The position numbers and the translations under genes were made by a program. A DNA stretch of 64,000 nucleotides from Sphingomonas sp. Leaf339 (GTDB taxonomy: Bacteria > Pseudomonadota > Alphaproteobacteria > Sphingomonadales > Sphingomonadaceae), in assembly GCF_001426195.1 (NCBI RefSeq), contig NZ_LMRS01000023.1, positions 226,043 to 290,042 of the forward strand. The letters are read 5' to 3'. Shown here in pieces: positions 36,150 to 42,711 of the stretch (its first letter is position 1; each line of letters starts with the position of its first letter). Below the pieces are notes generated by a model, which searched no databases, had not been told where the DNA came from, and saw only the letters and a program-made list of their open reading frames with translations.

Positions 36150-37456
36150 GCGGCGGCGACCTGAAGTCGCTGATGGCGCGGCTGGCGGCGCATCCGCGGG
36201 TGGAATGGCTGCGGACGCTCAGGATGTTGTCGCATGGCGAATTGCGCACGCTGGACGAGCATTGGCCGACCTGGGCGCATGACGGGCAATTGCCGGGCCG
36301 CGACGACTGGTCATTGTGGCTGATCCGGGCGGGGCGCGGGTTCGGCAAGACGCGGGCGGGAGCGGAATGGGTGAGCGCGCTCGCCCGCGCCGACGGCAAG
36401 GCGCGGATCGCACTGGTCGGCGGCACGGTGGACGAGGTGCGCGCCGTAATGGTGGAGGGACCGAGCGGCCTGATCGCGCTGTGCCGACATGGCGAGGGAT
36501 ATGAATGGCGCAGCGGGATCGGCGAGTTCACCTTTTCCTCGGGCGCGAAGGCGTTCGTGTATTCGGCGGAGGCGCCGGAGAAGCTGCGTGGGCCGGAACA
36601 CCATGCGGCGTGGTGCGACGAAGTGGCCAAGTGGCGGTACGGCGAGGCGACGTGGGACAATCTGATGCTGGGCCTGCGGCTGGGGGAGCGGCCGCAGGTG
36701 GTGGTGACAACGACGCCGCAGCCGAACAACCTGATGCGGCGGGTGATGGCGATCCGCGGCGTGCTGGAAACGCGCGGTGGCACCTATGACAATCCGCATC
36801 TGGCGGCGGCGTATATTGCGACGGTCGAGGAACGGTATGCCGGAACGCGCTTCGGCCGGCAGGAACTGGACGGCGAACTGATCGAGGATGTCGCGGAGGC
36901 GCTGTGGTCGCGCGCGCTGATCGAGCGACAGCGGGTCGGGCAGGCTCCCCCGCTAACGCGCGTGGTGGTGGGTGTCGATCCGCCGGCGGGGACGCAGGGT
37001 GATGCGTGCGGGATCGTCGCGGCGGCGCTGGGGCGGGATGGCCATGCGTATGTGCTGGAGGACGCCAGCGTCCGGGGACTGACGCCCGAGGGCTGGGCGC
37101 GTGCCGTGGCGGAATGCGCCGCGCGGCATGGTGCGGACCGGGTGGTGGCGGAGAAGAACCAGGGCGGCGCGATGGTGGAGAGCGTGCTGCGGGCGCAGAA
37201 CGACACGATGCCGCTGAAACTGGTCCATGCCGTCGAAGGGAAGGGCGCGCGGGCCGAGCCGGTGTCGCTGCTCTATGAGCGGGGGCGGGTGTGGCATGTG
37301 GGGCGCTTTCCGGCGCTGGAGGACGAGCTGTGTGGGCTGACGCCGCATGGTTATGCGGGGCCGGGACGATCGCCGGATCGCGCCGATGCGCTGGTGTGGG
37401 CGACCGCGACCCTGATGCTGGGGCGTAAAAGCGAGGCGGGGGTGCGCGGGCTTTAG
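36146..37456 (+). CDS. Terminase large subunit / DNA-packaging ATPase (GTA g2)
   Basis: The 436-residue protein pumps DNA into the prohead. It shows the ATPase P-loop RAGRGFGKTRAG (residues 61-72), a downstream acidic HHAAWCDEVAKW that forms Walker B and catalytic carboxylate, the coupling motif VVVTTTPQPN, and a RNase H-like nuclease half with VVVGVDPPAG and DRADALVWA. In RcGTA the equivalent packages host DNA without sequence preference by headful filling. It overlaps the small terminase gene by four bases; a 35-base gap precedes the portal gene. Confidence 0.93.
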   Translation: MSGGDLKSLMARLAAHPRVEWLRTLRMLSHGELRTLDEHWPTWAHDGQLPGRDDWSLWLIRAGRGFGKTRAGAEWVSALARADGKARIALVGGTVDEVRAVMVEGPSGLIALCRHGEGYEWRSGIGEFTFSSGAKAFVYSAEAPEKLRGPEHHAAWCDEVAKWRYGEATWDNLMLGLRLGERPQVVVTTTPQPNNLMRRVMAIRGVLETRGGTYDNPHLAAAYIATVEERYAGTRFGRQELDGELIEDVAEALWSRALIERQRVGQAPPLTRVVVGVDPPAGTQGDACGIVAAALGRDGHAYVLEDASVRGLTPEGWARAVAECAARHGADRVVAEKNQGGAMVESVLRAQNDTMPLKLVHAVEGKGARAEPVSLLYERGRVWHVGRFPALEDELCGLTPHGYAGPGRSPDRADALVWATATLMLGRKSEAGVRGL

Positions 37457-37491
37457 CCGGCGCCCACCACGATAAAACAAAGGGGACGATC

Positions 37492-38613
37492 ATGAAATTG
37501 TTCGGTCGAAGGACCGGGCGCGATGAGTCGCGTCCGGCGTTGTCGGCGTCCGTGTCGCGGTCGGGCGTGCCGATCATGGGCGAATGGCCGCGCAGTTACG
37601 AAGCGCAGTTGCGCGATGCCTATGCGGGTAATGCGGTGGCGCAGCGGGCGGTGAAGCTGGTGGCGGAGGGCGTGGGGGCGGCGCCGCTGACCGGATCGGA
37701 CCCGGCGCTGGTGGCGCTGGTCGCGGCGCGATCGGGTGGGCAGGCGTTGCTGGAGACGGTGGCGGCGCAACTGCTGTTGCATGGCAATGCGTATGTGCAG
37801 GTGCTGCGCGATGCGGAGGGCGGCGCGGCGGAGCTGTACGCGTTGCGCCCCGAACGGGTGGCGGTGGAGACGGATGCGGGTGGCTGGCCCGCCGCCTACC
37901 GGTATCGCGTCGGCGAACGCGTGGTGCGGTTGTCGGCCGATCCGGTGCAACCGCATGTGATTCACCTGAAGCGGTTCAATCCGCTCGACGATCATTACGG
38001 CATGGGGTGCCTGGGCGCGGCGGCGGGGGCGGTGGCGATCCACAATGCAGCGTCGCGTTGGGGCAAGTCGCTGCTCGACAATGCGGCGCGGCCGTCGGGC
38101 GCGCTGGTGTACGATCCGGGCGACGGATCGGCGCTGGCGCCGGATCAATATGACCGGTTGCGGGCGGAGATGGATGCCTTTGCCGGGGCGGGCAATGCCG
38201 GTCGGCCGATGCTGTTGGAAGGTGGGCTGAAGTGGCAGGCGATGAGCCTGTCGCCGGCCGACATGGACTTTGCCGGCACGAAGGCGGCGGCGGCGCGGGA
38301 GATCGCGCTGGCATTCGGCGTACCGCCAATGCTGCTGGGGCTGGCGGGGGATTCCACCCACGCCAATTATGCCGAGGCGAACCGGGCGCTGTGGCGGCTG
38401 GCGGTGCTGCCGATGGCGGAACTGGTGCTGGGGGGATTGGCGCAGGGACTGGCCGGTTGGTTCCCCGATGCGCGGTTGGGCATCGACATGGACCGGGTGC
38501 CGGCGCTGGCGGAGGACCGCGAGCGGGTTTGGCGATCGGTGGCGGCGGCGGATTTCCTGACCGGCGACGAAAAGCGTGCGCTGTTGGGGCTGGCGACGGA
38601 GACGTCGTCGTGA
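37492..38613 (+). CDS. Phage portal protein, HK97 family (GTA g3)
   Basis: The 373-residue protein has the HK97-like portal motifs VPIMGEWPRSYEAQLRDAY (start of the body), VQVLRDAEGGAAELYALRPERV, IHLKRFNPLDDHYGMGCL and FGVPPMLLGLAGDSTHANYAEAN, ending with ADFLTGDEKRALLGL. Twelve copies would form the ring at the DNA-entry vertex. AGGGGA at 37482 provides a ribosome site, and the stop overlaps the following small gene by GTGA. Confidence 0.93.
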   Translation: MKLFGRRTGRDESRPALSASVSRSGVPIMGEWPRSYEAQLRDAYAGNAVAQRAVKLVAEGVGAAPLTGSDPALVALVAARSGGQALLETVAAQLLLHGNAYVQVLRDAEGGAAELYALRPERVAVETDAGGWPAAYRYRVGERVVRLSADPVQPHVIHLKRFNPLDDHYGMGCLGAAAGAVAIHNAASRWGKSLLDNAARPSGALVYDPGDGSALAPDQYDRLRAEMDAFAGAGNAGRPMLLEGGLKWQAMSLSPADMDFAGTKAAAAREIALAFGVPPMLLGLAGDSTHANYAEANRALWRLAVLPMAELVLGGLAQGLAGWFPDARLGIDMDRVPALAEDRERVWRSVAAADFLTGDEKRALLGLATETSS

Positions 38614-38915
38614 CCGGCGCGGTGCTGGCGCAACTGATGGCGCAGGGGTCTCGCGAAGGTATCGATATCGCGACGTTGCGCGCGATCGCCGAGGAGGCGG
38701 GCGAGCTGGGCGCGACGCGGGCGCTGACGCGGCTAGGTTTGGCCGACGAGCGGGCGCCGCGCGATCTGGCGGAACTGCGCGAGCTGCTGGCGGCGTGGCG
38801 TGACGCCAAGAAGTCGGCGTGGCGGGCGGTGTTCCAGTGGCTCGTGAGGCTGGTGCTGGCGCTGCTGCTGGCGGGCATCGCGATGCGGCTGGGGTTCGAG
38901 GAGTGGCTCAAGTGA
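38610..38915 (+). CDS. DUF6127 family small membrane protein (GTA g3.5 position)
   Basis: The GTG start at 38610 overlaps the portal stop. The 101-residue protein begins VTGAVLAQLMAQGSREGID, has a charged helical middle (LADERAPRDLAELRELLAAW) and ends with a hydrophobic helix WLVRLVLALLLAGIAMRLGF. It matches DUF6127, seen between portal and protease in sphingomonad GTA-like clusters. The membrane helix is unusual for a head gene; a role in membrane anchoring or assembly is only a guess. It overlaps the protease gene by GTGA. Confidence 0.8.
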   Translation: MTGAVLAQLMAQGSREGIDIATLRAIAEEAGELGATRALTRLGLADERAPRDLAELRELLAAWRDAKKSAWRAVFQWLVRLVLALLLAGIAMRLGFEEWLK

Positions 38916-39277
38916 TCCGCTTCGAGGGCTATGCCGCGGTGTTCGACCGGGTGGACCGGGCGGGCGACGTGATGCGCCGGGGCGCGTTCGGCGACGTCGT
39001 GCCGGTGCCGCTGTTGTGGGGGCATCGCGGCGCGGCGGTCGGCCGGATCGAGACGATCGCCGAGGACGCGCACGGGCTGCACCTCGTCGCGTCGGTCGAT
39101 GATCCGGTGATGGCGGCGCTGGTGGTGAGCGGCGCGGTGGCGGGGCTGTCGGTCGGGTATCGCGCGGTGTCGGTTCGGCAGGGGGCGCGGCGCGAATTGC
39201 TGCGCGTGACGCTGGTCGAGGTGAGCCTGGTCGCGGTGCCGATGCAGGCGCTGGCGCGAGTGTCGCGGATTTTCTGA
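38912..39277 (+). CDS. HK97 family prohead protease, short form (GTA g4)
   Basis: The 121-residue protein starts with GTG and reads MIRFEGYAAVFDRVDRAGDV, the usual opening of U35 prohead proteases. The catalytic set is visible: His in LLWGHRG, Ser in AGLSVGYRAV and Glu in LVEVSLVAVP. The total length is clearly below the 180-200 residues of RcGTA and HK97 proteases; it ends soon after the last active-site strand, so a C-terminal delivery or scaffold tail is missing. This fits the capsid gene next door, which also lacks its scaffold part. Confidence 0.9.
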   Translation: MIRFEGYAAVFDRVDRAGDVMRRGAFGDVVPVPLLWGHRGAAVGRIETIAEDAHGLHLVASVDDPVMAALVVSGAVAGLSVGYRAVSVRQGARRELLRVTLVEVSLVAVPMQALARVSRIF

Positions 39278-39299
39278 AGGTTCAACAAGGGAGAATGGC

Positions 39300-40301
39300 A
39301 TGAACGTGGTCGAACGGCCGGCGCTGGATGGCGCGCGTGTAATGGACAAGGATGCCGGGTTCGCGGGCTTCGTGCGGACCGGCGCGACGATCGAGATGAA
39401 GGCGTTCACGGGGGTGAGCGGCGATGCGGGCGGCTATGCCGTGCCGCGCGAGATCGATGCGGTGATCGACCGGGCGCTGACGGCGGTGTCGCCGATCCGG
39501 CAGATCGCCAACGTGGTGAAGGTGGGATCGGCCGGTTATCGCAAGCTGGTGACGACGGGCGGTACGCCGTCGGGCTGGGCGGCGGAGACGGCGGGACGTC
39601 CGGGGACGGCCAGCCCGGTGTTCCAGGAGATCGCTCCGCCCACGGGTGAGCTATATGCCAACCCCAGCGCCAGTCAGGCGATGCTGGACGATGCGGCGTT
39701 CGACGTCGAGGAATGGCTGGCGGGCGAGATCGCCAACGAATTCGCGCGGGCCGAGGGGGCGGCGTTCGTATCGGGATCGGGGGTGAACCAGCCGAAGGGT
39801 TTCCTGATGCAGCCGGTAGCGACGACGGGCGATGCGACCCGCGCGTTCGGTACGATCCAGTATCTGGCGAGCGGGGCGGCGGGCGACTTCGCGGCCAACC
39901 CGCAGGAGCGGCTGATCGATCTGGTCCAGTCGCTGCGCACGCCATACCGGCAGGGGGCGTGTTTCGTGATGAACGCGGGGACGCTGGCGCGCATCCGCAA
40001 GTTCAAGACGAGCGACGGCGCGTTCGTGTGGCAGCCTTCGCTGAGCGCGGGGCAGCCGGCGACGCTGCTGGGCTATCCCGTCGTGGAGGCCGAGGACATG
40101 CCGGATATCGCCGGCGGATCGCTGTCGGTGGCGTTCGGCAATTTCCGCGCCGGATATTTGATCGCGGAACGCAGCGAGACCGCGATCCTGCGCGATCCGT
40201 ATTCGAACAAGCCGTTCGTCAGCTTCTACGCGACCAAGCGGATCGGCGGCTGCGTCGCCAATGCCGAGGCGATCAAGCTCATGAAGTTCGCCGCCAACTG
40301 A
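39300..40301 (+). CDS. Major capsid protein, HK97 fold (GTA g5)
   Basis: The 333-residue protein forms the shell. After only about 30 N-terminal residues it enters the HK97 fold: EMKAFTGVSGDAGGYAVP, SPIRQIANVVKVGSAGYRKLV, GWAAETAGRPGTASP, LLDDAAFDVEEWLAGEIANEF with SGVNQPKGFL, and the end KRIGGCVANAEAIKLMKFAA. RcGTA capsid protein is close to 400 residues and has an N-terminal coiled scaffolding segment removed by g4; that segment is absent here. The ATG has AAGGGAG upstream. A strong hairpin follows the stop. Confidence 0.95.
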   Translation: MNVVERPALDGARVMDKDAGFAGFVRTGATIEMKAFTGVSGDAGGYAVPREIDAVIDRALTAVSPIRQIANVVKVGSAGYRKLVTTGGTPSGWAAETAGRPGTASPVFQEIAPPTGELYANPSASQAMLDDAAFDVEEWLAGEIANEFARAEGAAFVSGSGVNQPKGFLMQPVATTGDATRAFGTIQYLASGAAGDFAANPQERLIDLVQSLRTPYRQGACFVMNAGTLARIRKFKTSDGAFVWQPSLSAGQPATLLGYPVVEAEDMPDIAGGSLSVAFGNFRAGYLIAERSETAILRDPYSNKPFVSFYATKRIGGCVANAEAIKLMKFAAN

Positions 40302-40310
40302 TGGTGGCCT

Positions 40311-40336
40311 CCCCTCCGCCGGCGACGGCGGAGGGG
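40311..40336 (+). other. GNRA-capped hairpin directly after the capsid gene
   Basis: CCCCTCCGCCG (40311-40321) pairs perfectly with CGGCGGAGGGG (40326-40336) around a GCGA tetraloop. The 11-bp stem starts ten bases past the capsid stop, and no T run follows (TTGGGGGAG). It is probably a transcript stabiliser or attenuator rather than a full terminator. Confidence 0.8.
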
Positions 40337-40351
40337 TTGGGGGAGATGGGC

Positions 40352-40852
40352 ATGAACGGAACGGTGGCGCCGGCCGTGATCGCGGAAGCGGTCGCGGCGG
40401 CGAAGGCGATGCTGCGTCTGGAGGGATCGGGCGAGGACATGCTGATGACCCGGCTCGCGCGCACGGCGCTGGAGATGGGCGAGGCGTTCTGCGGGCAGCG
40501 GCTGGTGGCGCGCGAATTCACACAGGTGCTGGTGGGGACGGGCGACTGGCAGCGGCTGGGCGAGCGGCCGGTGGGCGTGATCGTCGCGGTCGAGGGGGTG
40601 CCGGACGACGCGTATGCGATCGACATCATGGCCGGGCGGGGGCGCGTGCGGTTGCCAGCGGGGACGCGGGCGACGGTGCGCTATGTCGTGGGGATCGCGG
40701 ACAAATGGGGCGGAATGCCGGCGCCGGTCGCGCATGGCGTCGTACTGCTGACGGTGCATCTGTGGGAGAACCGGGGGACGGACGGCCTGCCGCCGCCGGC
40801 CGCGATTTCGGCGCTGTGGCGGCCATACCGGGTGATGGGGATCGGGGCGTGA
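40352..40852 (+). CDS. Head-tail connector protein (GTA g6-like, DNA-packaging gp6 family)
   Basis: The ATG at 40352 is chosen because GGGGGAG lies just upstream; alternatives at 40346 and 40301 would place the hairpin within the coding region. The 166-residue protein reads APAVIAEAVAAAKAMLRLEGSGEDMLMTRLARTALEMGEAFCGQRL, then VEGVPDDAYAIDIMAGRGRVRLP, VRYVVGIADKWGGMP and VLLTVHLWENR, like gp6-type head-tail connectors. It should sit beneath the portal. Its stop overlaps the next gene by GTGA. Confidence 0.85.
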   Translation: MNGTVAPAVIAEAVAAAKAMLRLEGSGEDMLMTRLARTALEMGEAFCGQRLVAREFTQVLVGTGDWQRLGERPVGVIVAVEGVPDDAYAIDIMAGRGRVRLPAGTRATVRYVVGIADKWGGMPAPVAHGVVLLTVHLWENRGTDGLPPPAAISALWRPYRVMGIGA

Positions 40853-41262
40853 GCGCGCGGGACGTGCTGATGGCGGCGGTCGTGGCGCGGGTGCGCGCCT
40901 TGCCGAGGTTGCAGGGCGTGACGGTGTTCGATGCGCCGCCGGTGCGGGCGGGACTGCCATATGTGCTGGTCGAGGAACCGGTGCTGGCGGCGACGGGCGC
41001 GCAGGGGTGGCGCGGCGTGGAGGGGCGGCTGACGGTGACGCTGGCGGATGCCGGCGAGCGGCCGGTGCGGCTGCGCGGGCTGGTCGATGCGGTGGAGCGG
41101 GGGCTGGCGACGATGCCGGCGGCGATCGGCGATGGCTGGCGGCTGGGCCGGATGCGGCTGGTGCGCAGCCGGCTGGTGGGGTCGGGCGGCGGCGATCGGT
41201 GGACGGGATCGGCGGAGTTCCAGCTGACGATGTGGCGACAGGATGGGGAGACGGAACGATGA
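40849..41262 (+). CDS. DUF3168 tail-completion protein (GTA g8-like)
   Basis: The GTG start overlaps the g6 stop. The 137-residue protein starts VSARDVLMAAVVARVRALPRL and holds PPVRAGLPYVLVEEPV, WRGVEGRLTVTLAD and WTGSAEFQLTMWRQD, matching DUF3168, the tail terminator family of GTAs and siphoviruses that caps the tail tube. No g7-like adaptor lies between it and g6. It overlaps the tail-tube gene by ATGA. Confidence 0.85.
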   Translation: MSARDVLMAAVVARVRALPRLQGVTVFDAPPVRAGLPYVLVEEPVLAATGAQGWRGVEGRLTVTLADAGERPVRLRGLVDAVERGLATMPAAIGDGWRLGRMRLVRSRLVGSGGGDRWTGSAEFQLTMWRQDGETER

Positions 41263-41663
41263 TCGAGAAGGGAAGCGCCTTTCTGCTGAAGGTGGGCGAT
41301 GGCCAGGCGAACCCGGCGTTCGCGACGATGGCAGGGCTGCGCACGACGCAGTTGTCGATCAACGGCGAGGCGGTGGTCGTGACCAACAAGGATTCCGGCG
41401 GCTGGCGGCAATTGCTGTCGGGCGCCGGTGTGCGGTCGGTCAGCGTGTCGGGTGCCGGCGTGTTCACCGGATCGGCGGCGGAGACGCGGCTGAAGACGAG
41501 TGCGCTGTCGGGGGTGCTCGACGATTATCGGCTGAGTTTCGAGGGCGGCGAGACGATGACCGGGCGGTTCCTGGTCACGCGGCTGGACTATGCCGGCGAT
41601 TTCAATGGCGAGCGTTCGTACACGCTGAGCCTGGAAAGCTCCGGTCAGGTGGTGGCGGCATGA
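41259..41663 (+). CDS. Major tail tube protein, TP901-1 family (GTA g9)
   Basis: The 134-residue protein starts MIEKGSAFLLKVGDG. It has LRTTQLSINGEAVVVTNKDSGGW, LLSGAGVRSVSVSGAGVFTG and YTLSLESSGQV, typical of the TP901-1 major tail protein family. These proteins stack in hexameric rings to form the tube. It overlaps both neighbours by four bases, and length is as expected. Confidence 0.92.
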   Translation: MIEKGSAFLLKVGDGQANPAFATMAGLRTTQLSINGEAVVVTNKDSGGWRQLLSGAGVRSVSVSGAGVFTGSAAETRLKTSALSGVLDDYRLSFEGGETMTGRFLVTRLDYAGDFNGERSYTLSLESSGQVVAA

Positions 41664-41968
41664 CCGCCAATGTGGCGCGCGGCGAGGCGGCGTTGCGGGT
41701 GAACGGCGAGGCGGTGGTGCTGCGGCCTTCGTTTGCGGCGCTGGTCGCAGCGGAGGGGGAACTGGGGCCGCTGTTCGCGCTGGTCGACCGGGCGGCGGAG
41801 GGGCGGCTGGGATTAGGTGAGACGGTGGCGTTGTTCTGGCACTGCGTCGCCGGGCGGCCGGACTGGCTGACGCGCGAGGTGATGGGCGACGCCGTGGCGG
41901 CCGGCGGGCTGGCGGCGGCAACGCCGGTGCTGCGCGTGCTGCTGGGGCAGATACTGGCGGGGCGATGA
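41660..41968 (+). CDS. GTA family protein g10
   Basis: The 102-residue protein MTANVARGEAALRVNGEAVVLRP matches the GTA g10 family: a short beta hairpin then helices (SFAALVAAEGELGPLFALVDRAAEG and LPxW-type LTREVMGDAVAAGG). In RcGTA g10 is thought to be a tail assembly chaperone. It overlaps g9 and the next gene by ATGA. No frameshift signal is needed because both genes have normal starts. Confidence 0.88.
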   Translation: MTANVARGEAALRVNGEAVVLRPSFAALVAAEGELGPLFALVDRAAEGRLGLGETVALFWHCVAGRPDWLTREVMGDAVAAGGLAAATPVLRVLLGQILAGR

Positions 41969-42156
41969 TGTTCGGCGAGGGCGCGGCGCGGCTGGCGGGC
42001 TTTGCGGGGGCGGTACTGGGCTGGTCGCCCGATGCCTTTTGGGCAGCGACGCCGGCGGAACTGGGGGCGGTGGTCGCGGCGCTGACGGGGGAGACGGCGA
42101 GCCCGCCCGACGGCGCCACGATCGCGCGATTGAGGGAGGCGTTTCCGGATGGATGA
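41965..42156 (+). CDS. Phage tail assembly chaperone (GTA g10.1-like)
   Basis: The 63-residue protein reads MMFGEGAARLAGFAGAVLGWSPDAFWAATPAELGAVV and ends REAFPDG. The W-x-P-x-x-F-W-x-x-T-x-x-E motif is the hallmark of the small tail assembly chaperone family found in GTA clusters. It overlaps the upstream gene by ATGA and the tape measure gene by eight bases. Confidence 0.88.
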   Translation: MMFGEGAARLAGFAGAVLGWSPDAFWAATPAELGAVVAALTGETASPPDGATIARLREAFPDG

Positions 42157-42700
42157 CGAGATCGACCGGATGATGATCGCGGTGCGCGCGGACACGACGG
42201 GCTTCGCGCGCGACGTGGCGCAGATGCGCAGCGAACTGGGCAACGGGCTGGGCGAGGGCGCGGACCGGGCGGGGCGGCTGATCGAGGGATCGCTGTTGCG
42301 GGCGGTGCGCGGCGGCAAGCTGGGCTTCGACGAACTGCGCAGCGTGGCGCTGAGGGCGCTGGACGACATTGCCGGGGCAGCGCTGCGTGGGGGTGTGCAG
42401 GCGCTGTTCGGGAGTGGCGGCGGTCTGGGATCGGCGCTGGCGGGGCTGTTGGGGGCGCCGGGGCGGGCGACGGGCGGGCCGGTGGTGGCGGGGCGGCCCT
42501 ATACGGTCGGCGAGCGCGGGCCGGAGCTGTTCGTGCCGACCGCCGGGGGGCGGATCGAGCCGATGGCGACCGCTGCGGGGACGCGGGAAGTGCGGGTGGC
42601 GATCACCGTGAATGCCGGGACGGGCGAGGCGTCGGGGGCGCTGATGCAGTCGAGCCGGCAGGTGGCGCGTGCGGTGCGGGCGGCGCTGGCCGAGGGGTGA
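42149..42700 (+). CDS. Short tail tape measure protein (GTA g11)
   Basis: The 183-residue protein begins MDDEIDRMMIAVRADTTGFARDVAQMRSEL, then helical repeats, a glycine-rich hydrophobic stretch ALFGSGGGLGSALAGLLGAPG, and the conserved C-terminal motif ATGGPVVAGRPYTVGERGPELFVP. It ends with MQSSRQVARAVRAAL. Tape measure length sets tail length, so this should build a short tail, somewhat shorter than RcGTA (protein about 220 residues, from memory). Confidence 0.88.
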   Translation: MDDEIDRMMIAVRADTTGFARDVAQMRSELGNGLGEGADRAGRLIEGSLLRAVRGGKLGFDELRSVALRALDDIAGAALRGGVQALFGSGGGLGSALAGLLGAPGRATGGPVVAGRPYTVGERGPELFVPTAGGRIEPMATAAGTREVRVAITVNAGTGEASGALMQSSRQVARAVRAALAEG

Positions 42701-42711
42701 GGGAGGAAAGC

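Noticed and set aside
41660..42156. Programmed frameshift between tail chaperone genes
   Set aside because: Both genes have proper ATG starts with ATGA overlaps, and no slippery heptamer is seen.
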